Shown in pieces: positions 24,497 through 35,644 of a DNA stretch of 64,000 bases (its first letter is position 1; each line of letters starts with the position of its first letter). The stretch comes from Plantago ovata (Eukaryota; Streptophyta; Magnoliopsida; Lamiales; Plantaginaceae): positions 52,984,425 through 53,048,424 of the forward strand of contig CM051457.1 in NCBI GenBank assembly GCA_028274465.1. Direction: 5' to 3'. A program made the translations under genes and the position numbers. The notes under the pieces are model-generated. The model made no database searches. It was not told where the DNA came from and worked only from the letters and a program-made list of their open reading frames with translations.

Positions 24497-25132
24497 CACC
24501 TTTCTCTTCTCGATATCACTTCTTGCACTACAAGAAAATAACAATTTAGCGACGGATCGCTAAATTTAGCGACGGATATTGACGAACTGCGCTCTAAGCT
24601 CAGTTCGTCCTTAAACCGGCCACTAGATAGCGACGGATGATCTTATCTGTTGGTAAAGTAGGGACAGACAATAGCGACGGATAAGATCATTCGTCGCTCC
24701 CCTCCGTTGACTGTTAATTAAAAAAGGAAAAAAAAAAAGAAAAAAATAAGGAAAAAAATTTTTATTTTGGGCCTAGCGACGGATAAGCTCCGTCGCTATT
24801 TAAAAAAAAAAGGGAAAACGGATAAGACCAGAGAGGTCTTCTTCTTCTCCTCATTCTTCTTCTTCTTCTCTTCTCTTCTTATCTCCATTTCCCCATTTTT
24901 CATATATGTATCAAAACTCTATCATTTTTTGTGTTCTTGGTGTCTAATCGAAGCTCGTTTGACAAGGAAGTTGGATGTACAAACAATTCGTGATTTCATT
25001 GGTTATTTTTTCCCAAATCGAAGGTACTAATTCTAACCCTAACTTTCATTATTTTTTACAATTTGAACTATTTCTATCAATTGTATGCTTTGTATTAGTA
25101 GTTTATGTTCTATTATGTAGTTGTTCATGGTT

Positions 25133-25274
25133 GAAATTGGATAATTTATAGATTTAGGGTTCTTATTATTAACGTATTTTTCCTAAGTTTGCATTATAAA
25201 TTGGATAGTTTATGATTCGAATTGGATAATTTATAGATTTAGGGTTCTTAATTCACGTATTTTTCCTGAGTTTG
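25133..25274. repeat. Tandem duplication of about 60 bp, 85-bp period
   Basis: AATTGGATAATTTATAGATT followed by TAGGGTTCTT and CGTATTTTTCCT occurs at about 25135-25191 and again at 25219-25274 with small changes. Non-coding, inside CACTA-A. Confidence 0.7.
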
Positions 25275-26473
25275 ATTTAGTAATAGCCTTATTATTCAGT
25301 CGTTTGAACCAGCGGCATATGTTCTTTCCATGTATGGTGATTAATATGTTGGGTATATAGTAGGTTATGTGATTCGTCAAATGAATGACTTAGTTGTTGT
25401 GCTAGGAGAATTTCAAAATAAGCTAATTTCAATATGTTGTGAGGCTTATTCTTATCTGCAGTAGCATTTTGCTTCGAATTTATACGAGAAAATAGTACCA
25501 AGAGTTCTTGAAGAATTTGTTTGTTATCATTGAGATTAGAAGAGTCTGCCTTCTAGAAATTATGGCAAGAACAAGTAATTTCTATTGGTTTCTATGTGAT
25601 AATGATATTTTGTAAACATGTTCGTCGATGTAACTCTTGAAATTTAACAGAGTCTCATCTCTGTTTACTGTTTTAACTTGATGCACAACTTGAAGAGATT
25701 TTTGAATCTTGGTTTAACTATATTTATATTGGTTTGTGCTGGATTAAGAATTGATCAGGTGCTTTCTTTATGTTATTTAGTACAGTTTTTGTGGGAATTA
25801 AGAAGCAACCAGGAAGAGGTATGGGTTTACGCACATTATCGCATTGGAAATGTTTTCTAATGTATTCCTTGCATATCTTGTAGTACAACTTATTTTTTAA
25901 AGTTGTTGATTGATATGAACATTTGCATGTTCCGTGGTATTTTCGTTCTAGAATATTGAAAGGATTGGTCATACTCACAGGAGCACTACTGGCCAAGCAT
26001 ATGGAAAAGGTATCTAAGTTCTAAGGTCAATGAAATAGTGCACTTGTAGTGTAGTAAATTGATAACTTTACTTGAAGTTCTAGTTCGTAATGTAACAGGA
26101 TGATCCTAAGGTGAATAGTCATGTTTACTTTGGATGGTTATTAATTGAAATTTGAGTTTTTGGTCATGCTACTTTGGATGGCTTTTGGTCATGCTAGATT
26201 TTTGTTAGATGGTTATGGGCATGGTTCTTGCCTGGTGCAATATGATTCTTTGTGTATGTCTGCTTATGTGTAGCTTTGATTTTATTGTATTGTGTTTTGA
26301 TTTACACTTGAGAAGTCACACTACATGCTCTATTAGCTCTTGGACTTCTTTTCCTTTTCTTTTTACTTCTTCTTGGTTGGTGTATATATATGGACTTGCG
26401 ATGATTATATAACCGTTATCTTCTTCTTCTTGTAGTTTGAGCATTCAACAAGGGTAAGGAAGTGTTCTTTTAT

Positions 26474-26539
26474 CTAAAGAGAGGTTACGTTGCCTCCAAC
26501 TCCAACGATGACCCTGCCAAGGAAGCTGCTAACTTCACA
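26474..26539 (+). pseudogene. Captured EF-1-alpha exon fragment inside CACTA-A
   Basis: Twenty-two codons read [10 protein letters not shown], then NDDP, then AKEAANFT. They match the conserved EF-1-alpha segment LKRGFVASNSKDDPAK near its domain 2/3 boundary. The fragment is followed by GTAAGC, where the true gene continues with SQVII. A second degenerate match may lie at 25958-26000 (IGH...STTTG-like, the EF-1-alpha P-loop region), but it is weak. The fragment cannot encode a working factor. It shows capture of host exon sequence by the transposon. Confidence 0.7.
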
Positions 26540-26762
26540 GTAAGCAATTCTCTTCCTTGTTGTAGTTGGGGCATTGTCTTTTAAAATGCACGTTTGAATA
26601 AAGGTTTTTAGGTTAAATTGGAGCATTGCCTATTGTACGAAACATTTCATATGTATTGTTAGATTAAAGCATGGCCTATCTAGATATAAGCAAGCTGGTA
26701 ATGATTTGTGCATAAGGTGTTTTGTCATGCGTATTGGATCATTTTCATATAGTATAAGAAAA

Positions 26763-26833
26763 TGGATGTTCGTTCTGATGGTATGATTCTCGCTAAGTGC
26801 GAGAGGTCACGAGTTCGATTCTCGCAGCACCCC
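26763..26833 (+). pseudogene. tRNA-Pro-like sequence in CACTA-A
   Basis: The block resembles plant tRNA-Pro from the D arm to the 3' end: GATGGTATGATTCTCGC, GTGCGAGAGGTCACGAG, then the B box GTTCGATTC and a closing GCACCCC. The 5' acceptor strand and A box are degenerate, and the anticodon loop is altered (CTAAG), so it is unlikely to be a working tRNA gene. Confidence 0.7.
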
Positions 26834-27124
26834 TTATTGCATTAAAAAAATATATTTTAATATTTTATTATATTGTAGGTGAATAAAATAAATTAAAAGA
26901 AACAGAAAAAAACGAAATAGAAATTTATTTTTAAAAAAATCAGATTTAGCGACGGATGAGCTTATCCGTCGCTACGCTTCAACCAGTGTAAGTGGAGCCA
27001 CGTGTCCCAGAATTTGGAGACGGATAAACTTATCCGTCGCCAAATTTAGATACGGATAAATCTATCTGTTGCTCAATTTGCGTTGACCAACTGAGCGACG
27101 GATAATTTTACCCGTCGGTACAAT

Positions 27125-27318
27125 CACTACAAGAAAACAGCCAAATAGAGACGGATTAATAGCGACGGGATGCGATCTGTCACAAAATAGCGACGGATCG
27201 GTGATTTTAGCGACGGATAAATCTATCCGTCTCTAATTTAGAGACGGATGGATTCATCCGTCTCTAAATTAGTTGACCAGATTTAAAAAAGAAAAAAAAA
27301 TATTTTTTAGCGACGGAT
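27125..27318 (+). mobile_element. CACTA-B: left end of a second CACTA element
   Basis: It starts CACTACAAGAAAACAGCC and continues with GACGGAT subterminal repeats, including inverted pairs (ATCCGTCTCTAATTTAGAGA). It lies in the same orientation as CACTA-A and begins where the subterminal repeats of A are still running. It is cut at 27319 by an Athila-like LTR, and the remainder is not in the window. Confidence 0.8.
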
Positions 27319-28512
27319 TGATGAACGAGATTGTCAGACTCAATTAATCAAATAAATTTGTTTTTAGCCAAAGACAACTCACAACTACAACGAATACCTA
27401 GGCACGTAGTGTAGAAGTAAAATAACCTCGAGTGTCGATCTCTAAAGACTATAACTAGCTTTATCTAATTTTACTTAACTATAAATCAGGAATCAAGCAA
27501 AGCACAGATTTTTCTTATCAATATAATGGAAGTTAGTGATAGTATGATCATTCAAAGCAATGGGTAATAATCATGCATGAAGTACTTGATGTTTGTATAG
27601 AAATCTATGATCGTGAATTGTCCTATGTGTTCCTTTCAATTCAACACTACGAAGATAGATCAAAGAAATAAAATAATAAATCAAGTCTTAAACGCGCGAA
27701 GCCACTCATGCATAATTAAGAACTCTAGCTAAGAAATCACAAACTATCACCAACGATAGATTTAGCTACTCATAGATAAATTACAATCAACAAGAATGAA
27801 AGCAAGATTGAATGAAAACATGTTGAATGAAATAAATAAAAGCAAAAAAATCGTGAGATACAAGTTACCAACGAAGGTTGTCAATCTCCGATGAATTGCT
27901 AACTCACAAGCAAGAATCGAGAATCAAAGATGTCCAATTTCTATGCTTAAGCTTCCAAATCAATAAGAAAAACAGTCTTCTATGCTAATAATTCCCAGAA
28001 CAGGCTCTGGAGAATTTGTCTCTCAAAATAAGGTGAAAAAGTATGATAAAAGACTAAAGTAGGCAAACATATATATAGTTACGAAACAATGGGGGCGAAC
28101 CGCCCAGTATGCCAGGCGAACCGCCTGGCACCGGGCGAACCGCCCCACGTCCCGGGCGAACCGCCCGGGACCTTCAGTGGCGGTTGACGCGGTTTCTTGA
28201 GCTGATTTCCTTTTTGGACTCGAATTTTGCCTTCTAGTGACCTTTAAGCCTTGAAACTCGACTCTAGACCTCAAATCTCGTTCGGAACATTCTAGATACA
28301 CCACGGATGACCACGAAGCATCAAATCTTCCTTCTCTTCAACATAATTGCCCATAAAAGTACGTTTTTCACCTAAAACCTGAAAAACACAAAGAAAAGGG
28401 AAACGTGACACTATTCTAATAAAATGCACTAAAATATAAGCTAAATTAACCTAGAGGATAGCTAAATTGGTGAAAAAGACTCCACTGAAAGTGTAAAATA
28501 CATCAAACTCCC
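27319..28512 (-). mobile_element. Athila-like LTR plus first bases of its internal region
   Basis: It starts TGATGAACGAG and ends CATCA at 28505, matching the TGATGA...TCATCA LTRs of the family. The following bases AACTCCC (28506-28512) match the polypurine side of the internal region at 45629, so this is the 3' LTR of a minus-strand element. It is interrupted at 28513 by the SIRE-type copia element. A TATATATA box (minus) lies at 28070-28077 and a four-unit GC palindrome array at 28091-28172. The sequence is more diverged than the LTRs at 42763 and 51963. Confidence 0.8.
28091..28172. repeat. GC-rich palindrome array (4 units)
   Basis: Four units of the form GGGCGAACCGCCC, some extended to CCCGGGCGAACCGCCCGGG, sit about 15 bp from the LTR TATA box. 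On the element's coding strand they lie just upstream of it. Confidence 0.8.
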
Positions 28513-30118
28513 TGTTAGGAAACTTGTAATTTTGATGAGCAATTAACCATGCGAAATTAAGGAAAGTCCAGCAACTAGTACTCTTAAGGTCCATAGGAAT
28601 TTAGAATTTTAAGGACATTGTAAAAGAGGAACGCTTGCTGAAGACTTAGATTAAGTGCTAGATAGGTTGGTTTTTACCGCTTATGATGTATCTTGTTTTC
28701 TGAAAAGAAAATAACCTATTGAAGCATTTGCTGATGATGTACTTTGTTTTTACAAAAAAACTATTGAAGGATTAAGAACCGCTCAAAATCTTGAAGAATT
28801 TGAAGATCTGAAGAATTGAAGATTTCGACGAATAGAAGACTTGAAGAATTCGAAGATCTGAAGACTGGTATCTACAAAGGCACATGTTGCTCAGAAAGTG
28901 GAAACTTCAGCAACAGCATTGCATAAGTGAAAATCTGAAAGACAGAGTAGGTTGTGCTTGCTGAAACTGAGACTGACCACTTGCTGATGGAACATATGTG
29001 ACCTCTTGCTGAAAGTACTTTTGCAATGCGCTCCAATGTTACTGTTTGAATTCTGTTCAAATAAGCATTAAATGCAAAGCTTACACGCGAAGGACATGAA
29101 GACTAGAAGACAAACAAGGACGCTGCTGAAAGTACAAAAGCAAGATAGTGACATGTTAAGGATCAAAAGCCTTAGGATTTGAAATTCAAACGGCTCCTTA
29201 CTTGCACTATAAATAGAGGTCATCCGGCATAGAGTTGAAGTGTGTCAACAACGTGATCAAACTCTCACTTGTGCTTAAACTCACATACCTTCAAACTCTC
29301 TATACTGCCATTGATCCGTTCCAAGACTTAAAGCTTGAGAAAGCTACTTGTGAAGAAGTAGAGTTTACACTACTAAGAAATTAGCTAAGTGTTCTTTCTT
29401 TCTTTCGAACAAGAACGAGTCTTGACACCAGAAACAAAACTTGTCTACTGCAGAGTATTCAAAGTTGTGTTTCTTAGATTACTTGTTGTAACTGAATAAG
29501 TTATAATTAAGTTATCTCATCCCGAACCTCTCTAACTGAAAATACACCCTTTCAGGCGTGATATTCAGGGGGAACTTAATCGAGCATAGTTTTGCTGATT
29601 AAAAGTACAAAGTTTTGTGGAGAACAAGGTTGCGTTCTCTAGATTAGGTTGGAAACGAAGCTAGTGTGCTTTGGTTTCTGTTTGAAACGCTCTAGATAGG
29701 AATTGTAAGGAACCTCAATCTTATCATTAGTGGATTCAGTCCTAGAAAGGACAAAGTGGATTAGTTGAGAGATTACGCCACTCTCAGATACCACTATAAA
29801 AGTGTTTGTGTGATTTACTTACTGTATTTAGTTTTCAGCAAATCATATCTGTCTGTACACAAGTCACTCACATCACTTGCTGAAACCTTTATTTACTGAA
29901 ATAGCACTTATTGTATCAAAGACTTCCGCTCTCTGATTTTAAGTATCAGCAAACAGAGTTACTGCAAAGTATCTTGTGCTTGCTGAGAAAGTTAAGGATC
30001 AGCAAACTTATTACTGAAAAGTAATAAGCACTTGCTGAGAAAGTTTTAAACGACGAAAATTTGAAAAGACTATTCACCCCCCCTCCTAGTCTTTTCTTGT
30101 TGTTTAAAGGGAACAACA
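28513..30118 (+). repeat. 5' LTR of SIRE-type copia element
   Basis: About 1606 bp, starting TGTTAGGAAACTTG and ending GGGAACAACA. A TATAAATA box is at 29208-29215. A short repeat of GAAGATCTGAAGAATT phrases lies at 28793-28866 and varies in number between the LTR copies in this window. Confidence 0.9.
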
Positions 30119-30120
30119 AG

Positions 30121-30132
30121 TGGTATCAGAGC
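30121..30132 (+). other. Primer binding site (initiator tRNA-Met type)
   Basis: TGGTATCAGAGC two bases after the 5' LTR, the copia consensus. Confidence 0.92.
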
Positions 30133-30231
30133 TGGAGGTTCTTTAAACCTTCAGCACTGAACCTAGATCCCCTTAGGTGCTTTCCGTAAATCACTCTCAC
30201 TTGATCAGTTTGGTAGTGCTTTGCTGACAGG

Positions 30232-32650
30232 ATGTCTTTAGGAGATGCTCCCTTGTTGAAGCTGGAAAATTACGAAAAATGGTGAAACAACATGATGCTA
30301 CATCTTGAGGCCATTAGTGATGAGATGGTCACTGTCATTAATGATGGACCTATCAAGATCACTAAGGTTGAAAGGAGTTTTCCTCATAAGACCACTGAAG
30401 CTAGAAAGGAAACTATCTTAGGCGAACCATCAGATACGGTTGTGCCAAAACCAAGAGAGGAATGGACTTCTGACGAAGCTAAGAGATTCCGTCTTGATGG
30501 CCAAGCAAGACACATCATCATTCGATCAACTCCTGATACCATACAGTGTAAACTGTGGGGTGCTAAGACTGCAAAGGAAGCTTGGAAAATGGTTCAAGAT
30601 CTTTGTGTTGGATCTGACAAAACCAAGGAAAACAAACTTGAAGTACTTAAATTAAAGTTTCAAAACTTTAAGCAAGGTACAAACGAGTCACTGGAAGACT
30701 TGGATTTCAGATTCACAACTCTTGTTAGTGAAATGGCAGCCTTGGGTGTTGGAAACCTTTACTCAGATTCTGAGAAAGTGAAAACTATCATCAGAAGTCT
30801 GAATCAAGAATGGATCCACACTCAGAATTTCTATTACAATCAAGGAATGCCTGATATTACACCAACAGAGTTGTTCTCTCATCTTGCTACTGTCAACTAT
30901 GAGACAAAGCAAAGAGAAAATGTGTTTGCTGAAAAATCGCAAAACATTGCTCTTGCTGCAAAGCCGTCATCTTCTGAAAAGAAGAATGATAAAGAGCCTG
31001 CTGATGAAAACGCTTTGGTTGTTAAAAACATGAAGAAATTCATCAGTAAGGAACTTGAAAGGCGAAAAGCAAAAGAGAAGCTGAAAAAGCATCTTGGTAA
31101 CAATTACCATAAGTACAAGAATGAGACTGGCTCGCTGAACAAGCAAGCTCAGCAAGCAACCTCATCAGAAGAACCTGCAGTAATGATCTATGCTTTTACT
31201 GCAAGAAGCCTGGACAATTCAAAGCTAATTGCCCTTTGCTGAAAGGCAAATCTGCTGAAAAGAAGAAGAAGTTCAAAAGAGCTTTTATTGCTGAAGAAAA
31301 GAAGAAGCTTCAAGCAAAAATCGATGCATTTTGTATTGATACTAGCTACGAAGACAGTGAGGATGAAAGTTCAGATACTGACGATGAAGAAGCCACTCTA
31401 GACGTGGAGATTGGCAAAGAAGTTTGTGGAATAGCTATGGAAGCTTATCCAGATTTGTCAAACTACGAATTCTGCCTCATGGCCGGTCAGGTAAACAACC
31501 CTACCTCTGACTCAGACTCAGAAAATGAAGACGAGATTGACCTTGACAAGATTCAAGGAGAAATTGAAAGATTTGAGAAAACTCTGAGCAGACAGCAAGA
31601 GAAACTACAGATTGCTGAAACTCTGACCAAGCAGACTACTGAAAAGTAGGTCTTGCTGAAGGAAGAAACATAAGAAAAGGATGCTGAAATAAGGCGTCTT
31701 AAGAAGTTGATTGTTGAAGCTACAGAGAAGAATTCTCAAATGGCATTAGAATTGCAAGAATATCAGTCCTCAATTCTAAAATTACTTGCTGAAATCCAAG
31801 AGATGAAAAAGATGAAAATCAATTTCAAATCTTATGCTGACGCAAGTAATACGCTGACTGAACTAAACTCTTATTTGAGAGATCCATCTCAAAAAGAAGG
31901 TTTAGGAGCAACGTATGAAGGTGATGACGTAGAAATCTTGAGTAAAGATAAATCACCGATTTCCTTTGTACGTGCTACTGATAGTGGTCTACCAGAACTC
32001 TATCAGTTTGGTCAATCTAAGGTTGCTAAAACATGCAATCAAGTACCTATGACCATAAAGCCCGCTGTTGCTACTCAAAGTAACAAGACTTTAAAAGGAA
32101 AACAGGTTGCTGAGAAGCAAACTGGAAAGAAGAAGGATGTTGTGAAGCATCCCGCCAAACAAGTTGCTGAAAAGCAATTTGTTAAGTCTAAAGGCAAGAT
32201 TACTAAAAGTAATCAGAAGACCTTTGCTGACAAACCTGAATCAAGTAAGGTTGCTGACGCAAAAGCTCAACATTCTCCGAAAAGTGGACTCGGTTTCAAA
32301 ACCAAGCAAAGTCAACTTTTTCATGAGTATAAGCAAAGTCAGCAAAGATACTTCAAAGAGATGAAGAAAATCAAGCCTAAGAGCTCTGAAAAGACTCTTA
32401 ATGCTAGGTCTAGAAGGAACTTTGCTAGAAAAGAACTTACTGAAAAGTATGTTCAGCAAAAAGGTCAACAAAGCAAGACACCACATCAGAAAGTGGATTT
32501 GACCAGCACGAGTCAAAAGTCTTTCAGCTCAAAACCTCCTAGTTCCTCAGCAAGTAGAAAACAAGTCAAAGTTGAAAAACTTAAGACTTGGGTTTCCACT
32601 GGACGCATTCTTGAACATGTTAATGGACATCCATTATTGGATAATTAACT
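30232..32650 (+). pseudogene. SIRE-type gag region
   Basis: It starts MSLGDAPLLKLENYEKW and continues with the copia gag domain (KEAWKMVQDLC, FRFTTLVSEM, IIRSLNQEW). A Lys-rich stretch and an acidic Asp/Glu/Ser region follow (near 31350-31400), then coiled-coil-like and Lys/Gln-rich segments. Long gag proteins with charged repeats are usual in SIRE/Maximus elements. This is a fossil coding region with breaks. Confidence 0.8.
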
Positions 32651-32671
32651 TGTTTGCTCTTGATTGTGCAG

Positions 32672-35620
32672 ACTTCAGCCACGGAGACAAACGATGCAAT
32701 CTGGCACTTTGATAGTGGTTGTGGAAAGCACATGACGGGCAACAAGAATAACCTTATAAACTATAGACGGTGGTCTAAAGGTCCAACAATAAGGCTGGTG
32801 GAGGCTCCGGTTCTACAAAAGGCTATGGTGACGTGAAATTAGGATGCATAACCATTACTGGAGTTCTTTATGTCAAAAATCTTAAGTTTAACCTTTTCAG
32901 CATGAGTCAGTTTGCTGACAAAGGATACTTCATCAAAATCAAAAGTGATGAATGTAAACTTATAGATTTCGAGACTAAAAAGGTAATTATGATTGCAAGA
33001 AGATCAGGAGGCTTGCACACCGTAGATTGGTCTTCAGCAATTGTTGAAAAATGCCTTGTCTCAGATCATGATTGCCTTGCTGAAAAAGCATGGTTATGGC
33101 TGATGAACGGAGATTTGTCAGGTCTCGATTCAGCAAATAATATTTGTTATTTAGCCAAAGGCAATCCACACCTACAACGAAAACCGTAGTGTAGTAGTAG
33201 AATAACTCGAGTGTCGTTCTCTCAGGACTATACTAGCTTTATCAAATCTAATTAAGAATATAAAACAGCAGATAGAAAGCAATAGGGGTTTTCAAGCAGA
33301 TAATGGAGATTGGTGATAGTATGGTCCTTCTTAACATAATGGGTCGATAATCATGCATAAATTCCTCGGTCTTGCATAGAGATCTTTGAATCAATCTTGT
33401 GTCCTGTTGCAAGTATTAAGCACTACGAAGATAATATGGGTCTGACTTGTCAACAACTAACGTCCTATTGTGTTCCGTAATTATTCAACACTACGAAGAT
33501 AATTCGTCTGATTGGTCGACAAGTGTCCAAGTGTGCATAATGATCAATACAACATACGAGAATTTTGGTTGCAACTGATCAACGAAATAAAGCAATGACA
33601 CGGAGTATAATGCGCGATATAGCCATTAGCATGATTATCTTCCCTCGCTAAGAATTCACATACTACCACCAACGATAAATTTAGCTACTCATAATAGGCA
33701 TGCAATCAATAGCAATCATAGAAGAAAACATATTGAAAGAAGAATAAAATAAGTAGATAAAAACTGTAAGATACAAAGTTACCGAAGGTTGTCAATCTCC
33801 GGATGATTGCGATCCTACGCGCTCCAATCTGCTATGAAAAGTATCCCCTAAGCTATGGAACTCCCAGGACAGGCCCCGGGAAGTTCCTCCCTAAAACTAT
33901 AGAGAGAGGTGAGATAGTAGGCTTGGAAAGATATGATTTTCGGAGGAAAAACTGAGCTCTATATATAGGCCCCGAAAAAGCCCGCGGCGGTTCGCCCCAC
34001 AGCTATTTTGCGGAATTTCCGCGTTTTCGACGCGGTTTTGGATTTCTTCACCTTTTCGGACTCGGTTTTAGACTTCTAATGGCCTTCTAACCTCCAGATT
34101 CGACCCCTAGACTCCAAATCCTATCCGGAAACCTTCAGATACTCCAAATAGGCTTCTGGAACACCAATTCCTTGTAGACTTCAATATAATTGCCCGGTAA
34201 TCTCCGAATTTCAACCAAAACCTGTAAAATAAAAGCTAAAGGGAAACGTGACACTATTCTAATAAAATGTACTAAAATATAGCTAAATTATCATAGAGGA
34301 TAGCTAAAATAGGTGAAAAAGACTCGAATGAAAGTGTAAAATACACATTCATCAATGGCATAAACGAACAAGTCATCTAAACTTCAAGACGCTGAATAAG
34401 CTGTCTAATAAGGCACTTGTAGTTGGATTACCTAGGGTTACTTTTAAGAAGGATGGTGTTTGCAATGCATGTCAGCAAGGAAAGCAAACCAAATCTTCTT
34501 TCAAGAACAAGGCAGTACCGTCAACTATAAAACCTTTACAACTCTTGCACATGGACTTGTTTGAATCTTCTTCAACAAGCTATGCTGGTAAGAAGTATGG
34601 TCTGGTCGTGGTGGATGACTATTCAAGATTCACTTGGGTAGTATTCATCAAGCACAAATCTGAAACCAAGACTGAAATACCCAACTTGCTGAATAAGCTT
34701 GAAGTCATGAAAAATGACAAGGTAAAAGTCATAAGGACAGACCATGGTACTGAGTTTGTAAACCAGTACATAACTGAATATTGTACCTCAAAAGGTATTC
34801 AACATCAGTTATCCTCAGTAAGAACACCACAACAAAACGGTGTGCTGAACGGAAGAATCGTACCCTGAAAGAAGCCGCAAGAACAATGTTTGCTGACACT
34901 GAAATAAGTGAGGCTTATTGGGTTGAAGCGATTAATACCGCCTGTTATACTCAAAATAGATGTTTGATTACTAAGGAATACAACAAAACTCCTTATGAAT
35001 TGTTTGTTGGAAGACCTCCTAACATCACTCATCTAAGAGTATTTGGTTGCAAGTGTTTCGTTCTTAACAATGGTAGAGAATACCTGAGAACATTTCAACC
35101 AAAGGCAGACGAAGCGATATTTCTCGGCTACTCCTTGCATAGTAAAGCTTATAGAGTTTACAACAAAAAGGCACAAAAGATCGAAGAATCAGTGCATGTT
35201 GTATTCTACGAAAAGTCACAAGGAGTGCCTGCTGAAGAAGAAATATCAGAATGTATGAAAAAGTTAATCATACATTAGCAAAGAACTGAATCTAACGCTA
35301 GGAAAATCAAGTCAATTAAACTAAATAATGATTCTGACAATGACTCTCCTCCCCCTAGTCATGACAAGATAAATATAGTTCACGACAAAGAATTTCCAGC
35401 AAAAGACGCGGTTGCTCCGGAAGTTGCTGAAACTACGCAACCTCCAGTACCTGCTGATGAGATACCTCAATCAAGCAATGCTGAACAAGCAGTTGCTGAT
35501 GAACCAATCTCAGCAGAGATACAAAATCCCAGTAGTACTGAACAAGTACATACTGAAGAGTCACATGCTGATGAGCAAACATATCCAAATCCAACAAACA
35601 GAAAACCTGTTAATAAATGG
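32672..35620 (+). pseudogene. SIRE-type protease and integrase region, interrupted by an LTR
   Basis: The protease segment has the D-S-G site in WHFDSGCGKHMTGNKNNL and then ITGVLYVKNLKFNLFSMSQ. After the inserted LTR the integrase resumes with CNACQQGKQTKSSFKN, HMDLFESSSTSYAGKKYGLV and VIRTDHGTEF. It ends with VFGCKCFVLNN and the usual acidic linker before reverse transcriptase. Confidence 0.85.
33101..34354 (-). repeat. Athila-like solo LTR inside the copia integrase region
   Basis: It starts TGATGAACGG and ends TTCATCA, and matches the family LTR along its length. A perfect 5-bp target duplication ATGGC flanks it (33096-33100 and 34355-34359). There is no internal region, so it is a solo LTR formed by LTR-LTR recombination after insertion. 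It holds a single GC palindrome unit near 33981-33999, next to the TATATA at 33961. Confidence 0.93.
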
Positions 35621-35644
35621 ATTAGAGATCATCCCTCTACGGAT

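Larger units (their letters stand above)
24526..27124 (+). mobile_element. CACTA-A: non-autonomous CACTA (En/Spm) element, right terminus not seen
   Basis: The left end is CACTACAAGAAAATAAC, the CACTA terminus. It is followed by subterminal repeats of the unit TTTAGCGACGGAT in both orientations (24545-24800), and a second cluster lies at 26943-27120. No transposase is present, so it depends on an autonomous relative. The core has a CT-rich UTR-like stretch (24838-24900), a tandem duplication (25133-25274), an EF-1-alpha exon scrap (26474-26539) and a tRNA-Pro-like scrap (26763-26833). The right terminus is not found before another CACTA start at 27125, so a second element probably inserted near it. 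Confidence 0.85.

Noticed and set aside
24767-26412. Small plus-strand reading frames in CACTA-A as transposase
   Set aside because: No transposase motif, Ser/Phe-rich low complexity; the element appears non-autonomous.
26763-26833. Working tRNA-Pro gene
   Set aside because: D-arm to 3' similarity is clear, but the acceptor 5' strand, A box and anticodon loop are degraded and it lies inside a transposon.
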